Positions 45,190 to 55,259 are shown, counted from the stretch's first letter. The stretch is 64,000 bases of DNA from an uncultured Anaerolineae bacterium (GCA_938028725.1 CALIMH010000001.1:62001-126000); one strand, 5' to 3'. A program made the numbers and translations. The notes: generated by a model from the letters alone, not told the origin.

Positions 45190-46275
45190 TCAGTCTGTCA
45201 AGATGAGCGCGTTCTCTGGCGGAAAGGTGAGCCAGGCAGTCTCGCCGGGAGCGAAGAAGTAGTTTGGGTCCAGCGTGCTCACCGAGTTTTGTTCCCACAC
45301 ATCGATGTCCTGTTCTCCCAGACGGACGACCACCCGAGTGTCTGAGCCAACGTAGGCCACGGACATCACTCGCACATCATACGAGTTGACAGAAGTTGCC
45401 GGTTGTTCCACCAGTTGCACTTTCTCGGGGCGCACCGAGAGCACGGCCGGAATGCCTGGTTGGACGTTCTCGCCTGCTCGGCCAACGAACGTGCGGCCGT
45501 TAGATTGCAGCACTGCAAAGCCGTTACGGACTTCGCTGACTGTGCCCTCGATGAAGTTGGTCTCGCCGATGAAGTCGGCGACAAAACGACAGTTGGGGCG
45601 CTCGTAAATTTCCAGTGGTGTGCCGATTTGCAACACCTTTCCCCTTGAAAACACCGCGATGCGGTCACTCATGCTCAGCGCCTCCTCCTGGTCGTGGGTG
45701 ACAAACACAAACGTGATGCCAATCTCGCGTTGTAATGTTTTAAGCTCCAGTTGCATTTCCTTGCGCAGCTTGGCGTCCAGCGCGCCTAATGGCTCATCGA
45801 GCAGCAGCACTTTGGGGCGGTTGACCAGCGCCCGTGCCAGCGCCACGCGCTGCTGCTGGCCGCCGGACATCTGGTGGGGGTAGCGCGTGGCTAGGTGCGG
45901 CAGGCGCACCAGCTCCAGTGCCTGCATCACGCGACGCTTTAACTCGGCATGGGGGGTGCCCTTCATCTCCAGCCCGAAGCCCACGTTTTGCTCCACCGTC
46001 ATGTGGGGGAACAGGGCATACGACTGGAACACGGTGTTCACATCGCGTTGAAAAGGTGGTGTGTTGCCAACTGGTTTGCCGTCAATGAAGATTTCGCCGG
46101 TCGTCGGTCGTTCAAAGCCGGCAATTAGGCGCAACGAAGTGGTCTTGCCACAGCCGGACGGCCCAAGCATTGCAAAGAATTCGTTTTGCCGAATGCCCAT
46201 TGTGACGTGGTCCACGGCAACAACGTCGCCGAAAACCTTGGTCACGTTGTGCATCTCCACAGCAAACTCAGACAC
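45190..46275 (-). CDS. potA: Polyamine ABC importer ATPase (PotA type)
   Basis: A 361-residue ATPase: Walker A GPSGCGKTTSLR, signature MSGGQQQRVALARALVNRP, Walker B VLLLDEPLGALD, switch His in THDQEEA, and a C-terminal TOBE regulatory domain (IRPEKVQL-like: SVRPEKVQLVEQPA). The start is GTG, 4-5 bases after an AGGG. A perfect TATAAT on the minus strand at 46315-46320 is the likely -10 box for the operon. It is the first gene, and order A-B-C-D is the classic one. Confidence 0.93.
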   Translation of the reverse strand: MSEFAVEMHNVTKVFGDVVAVDHVTMGIRQNEFFAMLGPSGCGKTTSLRLIAGFERPTTGEIFIDGKPVGNTPPFQRDVNTVFQSYALFPHMTVEQNVGFGLEMKGTPHAELKRRVMQALELVRLPHLATRYPHQMSGGQQQRVALARALVNRPKVLLLDEPLGALDAKLRKEMQLELKTLQREIGITFVFVTHDQEEALSMSDRIAVFSRGKVLQIGTPLEIYERPNCRFVADFIGETNFIEGTVSEVRNGFAVLQSNGRTFVGRAGENVQPGIPAVLSVRPEKVQLVEQPATSVNSYDVRVMSVAYVGSDTRVVVRLGEQDIDVWEQNSVSTLDPNYFFAPGETAWLTFPPENALILTD

Positions 46276-46314
46276 GCCGCCCTAGTATGCCCTCCTCAGC
46301 AGATATCGTCAGTG

Positions 46315-46320
46315 ATTATA
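46315..46320 (-). promoter_or_regulatory. -10 box for the potABCD operon
   Basis: TATAAT on the minus strand, 39 bases before the GTG start of potA. An AGGAGG (46291-46296 on the minus strand) follows in the leader, too far from the GTG to serve it. Confidence 0.45.
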
Positions 46321-46364
46321 GGCTAGACCAACTGCTGCTAGAATGCAACCACCCCAAGCAAGCT

Positions 46365-48014
46365 ATGCCAGAACCCAACAAGGTTATCTACTCCATGATC
46401 CGCGTCGGCCGCGTGTATCCGCCAAACAAGCAAGTGCTGCGCGACATCTCGCTGGGCTTCTACTATGGCGCGAAGATCGGCGTCCTGGGCCTGAACGGCG
46501 CCGGCAAAAGCACGTTGTTGCGCATCATGGCCGGCCTAGACAACGACTACATCGGCGAGACTGTGCTTTCGCCAGGCTACACGCGCGGCCTGCTGGAACA
46601 AGAACCACGGCTGGACCCAAACAAGACAGTCCGCGAAGTGGTCGAGGAGGCCGTGCAGCCGCTGGTGGACTTGATGAAGCAATACGAGGCGATCAACGAG
46701 AAGTTCGCTGAGCCAGGCGCAGACTACGATGCGCTCATCGCGGAGCAGGCACGCCTGCAGGAAGAGCTGGATAAGCACGACGTCTGGACGCTCGACCAGC
46801 GCCTCGAAGTAGCCATGGACGCGCTGCGCTGCCCGCCACCCGATACCCCTGTGCGCGTGCTCTCTGGTGGCGAGCGCCGCCGCGTCGCTTTGTGTCGTCT
46901 GCTGCTCACTGAACCTGACATCCTGCTGCTCGATGAGCCGACCAACCACCTCGACGCAGAATCGGTCAGCTGGCTGGAGAAACACCTGCGCGATTACAAA
47001 GGCACTGTGATCGCCGTCACACATGACCGCTACTTCTTGGACAACGTGGCCGAGTGGATCCTGGAGCTAGATCGCGGCCACGGCATCCCCTGGAAGGGCA
47101 ATTACTCCTCGTGGCTTGAGCAGAAGCGCAAGCGCCTGGCCGATGAGGAGAAGGCCGACTTACGCCGCCAGCGCACACTGGAGCGCGAGCTTGAGTGGAT
47201 TCGCATGTCGCCCAAAGCTCGCCAAGCCAAGAGCAAGGCGCGTGTGGCTGCCTATGAGAAGCTGCTCTCCCAAGAGCATGAGCGTGTGCGCGAGGAGCTG
47301 GAGATTTACATCCCACCAGGCCCTCGACTCGGGAACGTGGTGATAGAGTTTGACAACGTCACCAAACGTTACGGCGACCGAACGCTCTACGAGAATCTGA
47401 GCTTTCAAGTGCCGCCCGGCGCCATAGTCGGCATCATCGGGCCGAACGGCGTGGGCAAGACCACGCTCTTCCGCATGATCGTCGGCCAAGAAACCCCCGA
47501 CGCCGGCGCGATTCGGATTGGCGAGACGGTGAAGCTGGCCTACGCTGATCAAAACCGCCCACTCGATGGCAATAAGACGGTGTGGGAGGAGATCAGCGGC
47601 GGCGAAGAATACATCCAGCTCGGCAACCGCCGTGTGCAGAGCCGCGCTTACGTCGCCAGTTTCAACTTCCTCGGCAGCGATCAGCAAAAGCGGGTGAGCG
47701 CGCTTTCTGGCGGTGAGCGCAACCGCGTCCACCTAGCGAAAACGCTGAAAGAGGGTGCCAACGTGCTGCTGCTGGATGAGCCAACCAATGACTTGGACGT
47801 CAACACCATGCGCGCCTTGGAAGATGCGTTGGAGGAGTTCGCCGGCTGCGCGTTGATCATCAGCCATGACCGTTGGTTCCTAGACCGCATCGCCACGCAC
47901 ATCCTGGCTATTGAGGACGATGGTGTGGTGCGCTGGTTTGTGGGCAACGTGAGCGAATACGAGGCGCAATTCCCGCGCCCTGAGCGCCGCAAGCAGCGCA
48001 AGCTGCAACTGTAG
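46365..48014 (+). CDS. ettA: ABC-F ATPase, EttA type
   Basis: A 549-residue soluble twin-ATPase of the ABC-F group. EttA binds the ribosomal E site and gates translation according to energy state. It starts MPEPNKVIYSMIRVGRVYPP, matching the EttA N-terminus, and has Walker A GLNGAGKST, signature LSGGERRRVALCRLLL, Walker B LLLDEPTNHLD, an arm/linker rich in charged residues, second Walker A GPNGVGKTT, signature LSGGERNRVHLAKTL and DEPTNDLDVNT. The chosen ATG at 46365 fits the family start; the longer frame from 46287 adds 26 unrelated residues. The length suits EttA (about 555) better than antibiotic-resistance ABC-F proteins. Confidence 0.92.
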   Translation: MPEPNKVIYSMIRVGRVYPPNKQVLRDISLGFYYGAKIGVLGLNGAGKSTLLRIMAGLDNDYIGETVLSPGYTRGLLEQEPRLDPNKTVREVVEEAVQPLVDLMKQYEAINEKFAEPGADYDALIAEQARLQEELDKHDVWTLDQRLEVAMDALRCPPPDTPVRVLSGGERRRVALCRLLLTEPDILLLDEPTNHLDAESVSWLEKHLRDYKGTVIAVTHDRYFLDNVAEWILELDRGHGIPWKGNYSSWLEQKRKRLADEEKADLRRQRTLERELEWIRMSPKARQAKSKARVAAYEKLLSQEHERVREELEIYIPPGPRLGNVVIEFDNVTKRYGDRTLYENLSFQVPPGAIVGIIGPNGVGKTTLFRMIVGQETPDAGAIRIGETVKLAYADQNRPLDGNKTVWEEISGGEEYIQLGNRRVQSRAYVASFNFLGSDQQKRVSALSGGERNRVHLAKTLKEGANVLLLDEPTNDLDVNTMRALEDALEEFAGCALIISHDRWFLDRIATHILAIEDDGVVRWFVGNVSEYEAQFPRPERRKQRKLQL

Positions 48015-48079
48015 GCTTCGCTCTCAGCACAGCGCCAACACAACTCGGCAGGTGAGGCGCTCGCCCCCTCATGCCCTGA

Positions 48080-48703
48080 TCAGCTGGCGCGGGACTGCGC
48101 CCAGCGGTCCAGGCGGTCGGCCAGCGCGGTGTTCACCAGCATCGCCCACGTAGCTGGGCCAAGCAGCACGAACAGCGGCGTGAAGATCAGCATGATCGCG
48201 AGCAACGCGATGCCGGTCAGCACTAACACGAACGAGAAGACTGGGTTGGCCACGAAGGTAAGCGCACTGTTTCGTAAAGCCACGCGCCAGCGCTTATCTG
48301 CTCGCTCGATGTAGAAGGGGATCACGTACAACGTGGACATGAGCCAGAGGATGAGCGCAGCCAGCCATGCGCCGCGCACCCAAGATGCCCACCAGGCGCT
48401 GGCGAACACTTCTCCATACCACCAAAAGTTCACCAGCAACAGGGCGGCCACCAAAGGCCAAACGAGCCCATACACCCACGCGCGAACAAAATAGCTGCGC
48501 AGGGCTTCAACGTACTCACCGAAAGAGACGGCATACGCGTGCGCAATGCGATTGCACACTGCGTTGAGTGCCAGCCATGCGGGTGCAGATGGGATGACCA
48601 GCAAAAAGCACAGCATGGTCACGAGGTTCATGGGGAGCAGATGGAACATTTCCTCCCAGATGAATCTCAGCGTTCGGCCGATCACGCGCAGCGCCTGCAA
48701 CAT
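48080..48703 (-). CDS. YesL-like (DUF624) membrane protein
   Basis: A 207-residue protein with five to six membrane segments. It matches the general YesL/DUF624 pattern: an amphipathic start (LRVIGRTLRFIWEEMFHLLP), NLVTMLCFLLVIPSAPAWLAL, a GEYVEALRSYFVRAWVYG segment and a long central helix pair. YesL proteins are often encoded beside carbohydrate transporters and glycosidases. Here the neighbour is a sugar symporter 46 bases upstream on the same strand, so a role in glycan uptake is plausible. No biochemical function is known. Confidence 0.72.
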   Translation of the reverse strand: MLQALRVIGRTLRFIWEEMFHLLPMNLVTMLCFLLVIPSAPAWLALNAVCNRIAHAYAVSFGEYVEALRSYFVRAWVYGLVWPLVAALLLVNFWWYGEVFASAWWASWVRGAWLAALILWLMSTLYVIPFYIERADKRWRVALRNSALTFVANPVFSFVLVLTGIALLAIMLIFTPLFVLLGPATWAMLVNTALADRLDRWAQSRAS

Positions 48704-48749
48704 GTGCGCAAGTATGGCACGAGAGGACCAGTAGCCGCCCGCGTGGTGT

Positions 48750-50141
48750 TCAGCTCATGCCAAGTTGCCTCATCTCTTCCAGCAACCGCGACTCTTGATA
48801 GAGCGTGAAGATCGCGCCGGCCGCAAAGCACAGCACAAACCCCACAACGCCGCTCAGGCGCACGCCTAAATCGTTGCTTGGGTCCTTGCCAAAGGTGAGC
48901 AACGCGGCAAAGGTGAAGATACCCAGCGTCTGCCCGACCTTCTGCATGAGCGTGCGAGCGGCAAAATACATGCCTTCTTTAGCATCACCGGTCTTCAGGC
49001 GGTCGTGCTCCGCAATGTCTGACAGAATGGCGTTGGGCAACACGCCCAGAAAGGCCAACGGCACGGCATACACCAGCACCAGCGCGTAGGCTTGAGCTTC
49101 CGCTGGCAAGGGGAATCGCCCCAGGAAGTACACGCCAAGAAACACAGCGCTCATGGTGAAGAAAGAGAGCACCACTAGCAGCTTTTTGCCCAGCTTGCGC
49201 GCCAGCAGGTTGACCAGCGGATAGAACAGAAAAGAGCTGAGCACCATGATCGCCAGCAGACTGCCTACTAGCGCCTCCGCGAGGTCCAGCAGCACGGTCA
49301 CGTAAAACAACAAGCCGGTGTTGATGATCGCCAGCCCCATGAAGTAGGAAAAGTCGGCGATGACGTAGTAGCGGAAGTAGCGGTTGCGAAAAGTCTCGCG
49401 CAACGCTGGCACGAAAGGTACGCTGCTGGGTTGGCTGCGGCAGTAACGACGCTCGTGGATAAAGATAGTCGGCACCAGCATCAACAAAAAGGCGAGCAAG
49501 GCCAGTGTGCCGATGGCGATTTGGATCGCCGTCATACGGCTCTCGATGCCCAGCGTGGCTTGGACCGCATCCGCTAGCGAGGGCGTTTGCGCGGCTACGA
49601 TGATCCCCAGCGCATACGTGATGGAAATCCACGTCGAGAGATTCAAGCGGCGGGTCGAGGTGTGACCCAACTCGGGGAGCAGCGCGAAGTATGGCGTGAC
49701 GTAAGCGGTGAGGGCCGTGTAAAACAGCGCTTGTATAACCACCAGCCAGATCATGTTCCACACGCTGATCCCGCCGACGGGTGGTGTGAACATCAACATG
49801 CAAAACAGGGCTGATGGGAACGCCCCGGCCAGCATGAATGGTATGCGCCGCCCCAGACGGTGGTTGAGGCGGTCGCTTAACGAGGCAATGATAGGGTCGG
49901 TAATTGCGTCCACCAGACGCCCGGAGGCAGCCACTAGCGAGACCACGTTGAGTATGCCCAGCAGGACCACTTGGTTGATGAAGAAGGGGATGCCGGCGTC
50001 GTCGGGTGGAACGTAGAAATACACCAGCATCAGCCCCACAATGTTGACCAGCGTGGACCATCCTAGCTGTCCTATGGCATAGGCGAACTGGCGGGTCAAG
50101 GGCAGTTCCTCAACAGGGATGTCGAGGGTTGTGGTTGTCAT
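48750..50141 (-). CDS. Glycoside-pentoside-hexuronide:cation symporter (MFS, GPH family)
   Basis: A 463-residue twelve-helix transporter. It shows GPH-family landmarks: [19 protein letters not shown], the loop [24 protein letters not shown] with the conserved Asp-Pro and Arg-rich hinge (shown as DAITDPIIA and [10 protein letters not shown]), and [13 protein letters not shown]. It imports glycosides or sugars with Na+ or H+. I use the ATG at 50141, preceded by AGGAG 8 bases away. The gene lies downstream of a glycosidase-like pair on the same strand, which supports sugar uptake after hydrolysis. The sugar cannot be read from sequence. Confidence 0.88.
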   Translation of the reverse strand: MTTTTLDIPVEELPLTRQFAYAIGQLGWSTLVNIVGLMLVYFYVPPDDAGIPFFINQVVLLGILNVVSLVAASGRLVDAITDPIIASLSDRLNHRLGRRIPFMLAGAFPSALFCMLMFTPPVGGISVWNMIWLVVIQALFYTALTAYVTPYFALLPELGHTSTRRLNLSTWISITYALGIIVAAQTPSLADAVQATLGIESRMTAIQIAIGTLALLAFLLMLVPTIFIHERRYCRSQPSSVPFVPALRETFRNRYFRYYVIADFSYFMGLAIINTGLLFYVTVLLDLAEALVGSLLAIMVLSSFLFYPLVNLLARKLGKKLLVVLSFFTMSAVFLGVYFLGRFPLPAEAQAYALVLVYAVPLAFLGVLPNAILSDIAEHDRLKTGDAKEGMYFAARTLMQKVGQTLGIFTFAALLTFGKDPSNDLGVRLSGVVGFVLCFAAGAIFTLYQESRLLEEMRQLGMS

Positions 50142-50308
50142 GGGTTGTGCTCCTGGCATTGTGGTTGCCGATTGGCCATGGGCAAATTGAGGCAACTGCC
50201 ACACATTCTATGCAGCAAAGCGCGAGGACGCAAATCAGCATCCTCGCGCTGTTGGTCAGCGTAGGCCTCTGCTGCAGGGCGCTGAACAGGGTTGGGTTAG
50301 ATGGCCGC

Positions 50309-51820
50309 TTAGCGCGGCATATCGCGCAGCATCTCGAATGCGGGTCGCGGTGAGCCGTCCTGCCGAATGATGCTGTAGAGCGCAGGGTCGCCGCCACGCT
50401 CGTCGGGATTTTGGCCGATCTTCTGGATGAAGTCCAGGTTGAACACGATGCCAAAGCGCACATAGCCGAGGTTGCGCAGGATTTGAAAGCCGCGCACGAT
50501 CCATTCGCCTTGTTCCCGCTCCGTGTTATCCAGGGCGAATTCAAAGCCTGGCGCAGCGCTCGTGATGGGGGTGCCATCCTTGCGGGTCAAGTTTTCGGCT
50601 GAGGCCCAGCCGAACTCCGTGACGCACATTGGCTTGTTGGTGATGCGCCGGTAGCCCTCAATCGTGCTAATGAACGACCAGGAGTGGTGCGGGTTGCCGC
50701 CGTTTGGGAAAGGTCCACGGAAGCGCGCACTGGGGTCGTCAAAGCCCTCGTCCCAGCGTTTATCGGGCGGCATGTTGTAGCCGTTGAGGTGAACGCCGAT
50801 GCAGTCCACTAAGGCGAGGCCGCCGGCGCGCACAAAGTCTTGGAGGTAGTCGAAGTCATCCTGGACAGCGCCGGGAATGTTGGCGCCAGTGGGTGAAGGC
50901 GCTGCCATGATGATCATCAAGGCGGGGTCAATTTGGCGCAAGGTGGGCACGACTGCGCGCAGAAACTCCACATAGTCGGCGGCGCGCAACACGCCGGATG
51001 CGATAACCCATTCGCGGTCGAGGTTGGTCTCGTTCAGCACTTCGATCGCTTGCACACAGCCCTTATAGCGCGCTGCGATCAGGCCGAAGAAGCGCTCGCC
51101 CTCGCGGTAGTCCTCTGGCGGGCTGGGGCGCTGGCCGGGGTTGCGCGGCGGGGTGCGGCGCGTCCATTCCGGCGGCTGGGTGATGGTGAGGACAACGTTG
51201 AGGCCTTTTTGGTTTGCATCGCCCATGAAGGCGTCCAGCAACTGAAACTGTTGTAAGTTTGGCGCACCGCGCTGTGGCTCGAACTCATACCAGTTGATCT
51301 TCGCGCGCGTCCAGTTCAGGCGAAGTTGCTCGGCCATGAGCGTGTTCCAATAGCCGATGTCGCCGACCGGCCAGTTGCTCTGGATGCCATAGCCAAAGGT
51401 GTTGGGTGCGGGGCGTGGTTTAGGACAAGTGAAGTCTGGTATGCCGGCGATGCGGCCACGTGGGTCTACAGCGGGGGTAAGGGTTGGTGGAGTGGGGCTG
51501 GGCGGAGTTGCCTCTGCCGGGGCGGTGAGCGAAGGTGCTATCGCTGCGGGGAGGGCCGATGATGGTTCCAGCGCAGGTGTTGCCGCAGGAGCGGAAGTGG
51601 GAAGAGGTGGCGGGGTTGGGGCGAAGATGGTGACGATGGGCCGGAAAGATTCCGTCCTCGGCCGAGGGGCGGGCTGCCCCACACCGACCACACGGATGGC
51701 CACCCACGCGATCAGCACTATCACGATCAGCGCGACAGCGACACCGCCGCCCAGCACAATCATGCCGAGCTGGCGATTGCGCGCTACCCTGCCTGGGGAT
51801 AAAGGTTGGCGACGACTCAT
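50309..51820 (-). CDS. Membrane-anchored clan GH-A glycoside hydrolase-like protein
   Basis: A 503-residue protein with a cytoplasmic N-terminus, one membrane helix (about 20-43), a long Pro/Thr/Ser/Ala linker (about 60-118) and a TIM-barrel domain from about residue 140. The barrel resembles clan GH-A (GH5/GH39-like): NWTRAKINWYEFEPQRG, VVLTITQPPEWT, EVLNETNLDREW with the Asn-Glu acid/base pair near 262, DCIGVHLNGYN, and MCVTEFGWAS with the nucleophile Glu near 402. Both catalytic glutamates are present. The start ATG at 51820 overlaps the upstream gene's stop (ATGA), so it is coupled to the larger relative. Substrate unknown, probably an extracellular polysaccharide. Confidence 0.8.
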   Translation of the reverse strand: MSRRQPLSPGRVARNRQLGMIVLGGGVAVALIVIVLIAWVAIRVVGVGQPAPRPRTESFRPIVTIFAPTPPPLPTSAPAATPALEPSSALPAAIAPSLTAPAEATPPSPTPPTLTPAVDPRGRIAGIPDFTCPKPRPAPNTFGYGIQSNWPVGDIGYWNTLMAEQLRLNWTRAKINWYEFEPQRGAPNLQQFQLLDAFMGDANQKGLNVVLTITQPPEWTRRTPPRNPGQRPSPPEDYREGERFFGLIAARYKGCVQAIEVLNETNLDREWVIASGVLRAADYVEFLRAVVPTLRQIDPALMIIMAAPSPTGANIPGAVQDDFDYLQDFVRAGGLALVDCIGVHLNGYNMPPDKRWDEGFDDPSARFRGPFPNGGNPHHSWSFISTIEGYRRITNKPMCVTEFGWASAENLTRKDGTPITSAAPGFEFALDNTEREQGEWIVRGFQILRNLGYVRFGIVFNLDFIQKIGQNPDERGGDPALYSIIRQDGSPRPAFEMLRDMPR

Positions 51821-54672
51821 GGCAAAGAACCTATGACGTTGCGGAACGCCTCGCAAGCGGGGCATGTGCCGTCAGGCCGGACGATCGCATAGCCAGCCTG
51901 CGGGTCACCCCCCGCGCCGCTGGTCCACACAGTGGCGTCCACGTTCCAGATGATCGCCAAGCGGGTGTTGCCTGATGTGGCTAACAGGCGCACCGCATCG
52001 GCGAGCCAGCGCGTTTGTTGGGCCAAGGTGATGTTGAGGGCAAAGACGTACTCAGGCGGCAAGGGGAAGCTATACCCTTCGGGTGAGATGTAACCCAGGG
52101 CGGTGAAGCACAACGGCTTAGTGTTGTTGAAAGCCGCCAGCAGCGCAGACATCAGCGGGCGCAGGTAGCGCATGTAGTAGCCCTGTTCCACTGCCTGCGG
52201 CGGCGCGTTGCCAATTGTGTAGTGCGCGCCGATGCAATCCAGATGTTCCTGCGCGCCAGCAGCCGCCATTTGGCCGAGAAAGGCGATCTCATCACAGCCT
52301 TCAGCGCTGCATCCGCCGGCGAATTCGCCCATCGTCTGCGCCAGCGCTGCGCTGATCACCAGCGTTTCGGGGCGAGCTTGCTTGATCGCCTGATGCGCGC
52401 GCCGCAACAGGTCGGCATACTCGGCGCCATTGATGCTGCCGATAGGCCAATTTTTGCGGTAGTTTGGCTCACTCCACACTTCAATGGCATCGGCGCCGGC
52501 TTGGGCGAGCTCGGCAAGGCGCTGTGCCCATGCGTCCCGATAGGCAGGCTGCATCACCTGTGTCTGATCACCCACGGCAGTGATCAGCACTTTAAACCCA
52601 CGCTCGCGCGCCTTTTGGATCACTTGGAGAGGGAGGTCATCGCCCTCCGTCCAGTAGAAGCGAACCCACCTCATGCCAGCGCCGCGCATGCGGGCTTCGT
52701 GCAGGGAGAAGTTGAACACATGACCGCCCAGCTCGAAGCGCTCGGCTAACCGCAGCCTGGCTGCTGGATCGCCAGGGGGAGAATCGGCAGCATCTTGGAC
52801 GCTGGGCTCCGGTGTCGGAGCTTGCGCCGACACCGTGATCGGCACAGCGCCGATGAGAGCCGGCTGGTTGCTCTGGAAGAACACCGAGAGCGTATAGCTA
52901 CCTTCTCCGCCAGGAGCCTGCACCTCCAATTGGGGAGAATCTAAATTGAGCGAGAACGGCGTGCTGTTGTTGAAGGCGATCTTCACGCTGGGCGTTGGCA
53001 ACGCCAGGGTATCCACTTTGCCGCGCATGTAAGCCTCGAGCAACGTGATCACATCGCCGTCGTTGCCCTGCTGCCAAAGCCAGCGCACGGCTATGCCGCG
53101 CAGCAAGCGCGCTTGCACCCGTGCTAACACCTTGCCGAGGCTGGTGGTGGTGTTTAGCCACACGGTGTATGGCTCACCATCTTTACCAACATGGGTGAAC
53201 CAGTACATTTGGGTATCCGGCGAGAAGCGAATGCCATCTAGCGCCACTTCGGGTGACCAGTGCAAGCGCACTGGCGATTGCGGCTGCACGAGGCTAGGTT
53301 CTACACGGATCGGACCGAGCGCGCTCAGCGCGTCCTCCAGGCTGGTGGGCTGCGTGTTGTTGCGGGCATCTTGCTGGAACGCCGACGCAGGTAGCAACAA
53401 CACCAGCTTGTGTCGGCTGATGTGAGAGACCGCCCAATCCAGCAAGCTGTCGAGCTGCTCGGCGTCTGCCATGGCTTCAGGGTTGGCAGTCAGGTCCAAC
53501 TTCACCCGCGTGGCTGCGGCTGCGATCGCTGGTAAGTCGTAGCCGCCGGCCTCCCAATTGCCGAACACGCGTTGTGGTGCGGGCACCACAACGCTCAACT
53601 GCTTGCCCTTCTGGTCCAGGAGCTGTCCCAGTTCCTCGATAAAGCGTGTGAAAGGCTCTCGCAGTGTTTCGTCCACGCCGCGATAGTCCACTTCAATGCT
53701 GCTGTAGCGTTGCACGTCCAACAGCGTGGCAAGCTCGATGATGTGCCGGGTGCGCATCGTCGGCATGCTCAAGACCTCGCGCAGCAGTCGGCGGTTGACC
53801 TGGCCGCGCTCGCTCCAGTTGCGCACGGCTGGCGTCACAGTGCGTCCATCTTTCAGGTAGGGGGAGGGCAAGCCTCCGGCAAGCTCTGTGCGCAGTGTTC
53901 GTGAGGCGTCACCCACGTACCCCACCGGCACGACAAGCTCCGCCGTGAATGCCGGCGCTTGTGGCCACTGGTCAGTTGGTAGGCCCTCCGGCACCTCCAC
54001 CGCGATCCAAGGCGCTACGGGTTTCGGCTCCGCCAATATCACAAGTGACGGCACTTGTCTCAACCGTACAAGTATCTCCCCGCGCTCGCGGTCGAGTTGG
54101 CTGCTCAACCACTGCCAGCGACCTTGTGCTGCAAACCAGCCGTAGGTCTCCACGTTGTCTGCCACAACGTCAGGCGGGATGGTCCAACGCAGTGTTGCCA
54201 AGCGCGGCGAAGTGCCGCAGGTTGTCAGCGCAACGAGCTGGGTGCCCCGCTGTTGAAAGATAGAGGGAATAGCTGCAAGTGCCTCGCTCAGGTTTGCAGA
54301 ATTGCTCTGAACTATCTCCAGCCGGGCGCCAAAGCTGCCCAGCAGATCGCTCGGTTGCACGCTGAGCGTGACCCCAGGGATGGATAACGTCGTCCGCCTC
54401 GTGGTGAACTCTTCGCAAGTGCTGAGGCGCACCAGACGGGACAACAGCAGTGGGACGGTCACTACTAACAGCGCGGTGGCAACAACGATGATGAGGGCAG
54501 CCCATTGTGTTGGCGTGTGTGGCGCCAGCGCTGCGAACAGCTTGGTTGGAGTGTCGTTGACCCTAGCGCCTTGCCGAGTACGATGTTGCAACCTTTCCCG
54601 CAGTGTCGCCGTGCGAGAAGTCGCTCCGTGTGTCGTAGATGGCGTTTGGCTGAGTTCAGAATCTGAGGCCAT
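51817..54672 (-). CDS. Large membrane-anchored protein with GH18-like and GH-A-like domains; catalytic Glu apparently lost
   Basis: A 951-residue protein. A basic cytoplasmic head and one membrane helix (about 58-80) are followed by an extracytoplasmic region. Residues about 290-520 look GH18-like (SIEVDYRGVDETLREPFTRF; LSVVVPAPQRVFGNW; KLVLLLPASAFQ). The C-terminal 300 residues match the GH-A-like barrel of the next gene: MRWVRFYWTEGDDLPLQVIQ, VLITAVGDQ, EVWSEPNYRKNW (near 732) and LDCIGAHYTIG. At the nucleophile position it reads LCFTALGYIS (near 855), where the sibling has VTEFGW, so Glu is Ala. It is probably a binding or scaffold protein. ATG 54672 is used; TTG 54678 is an alternative. 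Confidence 0.72.
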   Translation of the reverse strand: MASDSELSQTPSTTHGATSRTATLRERLQHRTRQGARVNDTPTKLFAALAPHTPTQWAALIIVVATALLVVTVPLLLSRLVRLSTCEEFTTRRTTLSIPGVTLSVQPSDLLGSFGARLEIVQSNSANLSEALAAIPSIFQQRGTQLVALTTCGTSPRLATLRWTIPPDVVADNVETYGWFAAQGRWQWLSSQLDRERGEILVRLRQVPSLVILAEPKPVAPWIAVEVPEGLPTDQWPQAPAFTAELVVPVGYVGDASRTLRTELAGGLPSPYLKDGRTVTPAVRNWSERGQVNRRLLREVLSMPTMRTRHIIELATLLDVQRYSSIEVDYRGVDETLREPFTRFIEELGQLLDQKGKQLSVVVPAPQRVFGNWEAGGYDLPAIAAAATRVKLDLTANPEAMADAEQLDSLLDWAVSHISRHKLVLLLPASAFQQDARNNTQPTSLEDALSALGPIRVEPSLVQPQSPVRLHWSPEVALDGIRFSPDTQMYWFTHVGKDGEPYTVWLNTTTSLGKVLARVQARLLRGIAVRWLWQQGNDGDVITLLEAYMRGKVDTLALPTPSVKIAFNNSTPFSLNLDSPQLEVQAPGGEGSYTLSVFFQSNQPALIGAVPITVSAQAPTPEPSVQDAADSPPGDPAARLRLAERFELGGHVFNFSLHEARMRGAGMRWVRFYWTEGDDLPLQVIQKARERGFKVLITAVGDQTQVMQPAYRDAWAQRLAELAQAGADAIEVWSEPNYRKNWPIGSINGAEYADLLRRAHQAIKQARPETLVISAALAQTMGEFAGGCSAEGCDEIAFLGQMAAAGAQEHLDCIGAHYTIGNAPPQAVEQGYYMRYLRPLMSALLAAFNNTKPLCFTALGYISPEGYSFPLPPEYVFALNITLAQQTRWLADAVRLLATSGNTRLAIIWNVDATVWTSGAGGDPQAGYAIVRPDGTCPACEAFRNVIGSLP

Positions 54673-54879
54673 GCTCAAAATTGGGTGCTTCTTGCCAGCA
54701 TCGATTGCCGCAATCGCTGGCTACGCCAAAGCAGGTAGCGATTTTAGCATTGTCGCAAATCACAACTGCTAGACCTTGTGCAGTACGTCGGGCAACAGCG
54801 CTTTTGACTTGAGGAGGGGTCTTGCGTCCCTTGTCGGCTGATCACTTGCTTTGCGTTAGCGACAAATGCTCTCAGGGTC

Positions 54880-54885
54880 TACAAT
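54880..54885 (+). promoter_or_regulatory. -10 box upstream of the PUR-domain gene
   Basis: TACAAT, 60 bases before the ATG at 54946. No clear -35 at 17 bases. The rest of the 54673-54945 gap holds a TAAAAT (54741-54746, minus strand) that could serve the large glycosidase-like gene. Confidence 0.35.
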
Positions 54886-54945
54886 CTACATCATAACAGG
54901 CAGCCTGGCACGGGCATACCACTTTACGTCCTAACGAGGCAAGTC

Positions 54946-55191
54946 ATGGAAGAAGAGCGCAAAGAGCTGTTTTCGCAGAAGGTGTTTGCTGGGCGTCGGA
55001 CGTACTACATGGATTTGTGCAAAAGCCGCGACGGTGCCCACTACGTGGTGATCAGCGAGTCGAGGTTGGTCGGCAAAGAGTTCAAGCGCGACAGTGTGCG
55101 CATATTCGAGGAGCACCTCGATGCATTCATCAAGGGTTTAGAGCAAATCAGGAAGTTCATGGTGGAAAGCAGCGCGACCTCGGAGCGCTGA
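54946..55191 (+). CDS. PUR-domain (DUF3276) nucleic-acid-binding protein
   Basis: An 81-residue protein with the bacterial PUR-alpha repeat: ELFSQKVFAGRRTYYMDLCK, then YVVISESRLVGKEFKRDSVR, and a helix FEEHLDAFIKGLEQI. Pur-alpha-family proteins bind purine-rich single-stranded DNA or RNA, and in Borrelia the homologue BpuR regulates genes after transcription. The protein is short, one repeat only, so it would have to dimerise. It is monocistronic and ends near a strong hairpin. Confident on the fold, not on the target. Confidence 0.85.
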   Translation: MEEERKELFSQKVFAGRRTYYMDLCKSRDGAHYVVISESRLVGKEFKRDSVRIFEEHLDAFIKGLEQIRKFMVESSATSER

Positions 55192-55259
55192 GGTGCGCAC
55201 GAGGTGAGCCTGAACGGCCGGACGCGGGTGCGTGAGCGGGGCGTCGTTCGGTGATGTGT

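Noticed and set aside
46365-48014. Antibiotic-resistance ABC-F protein
   Set aside because: N-terminus and length match EttA, and no resistance context is present.
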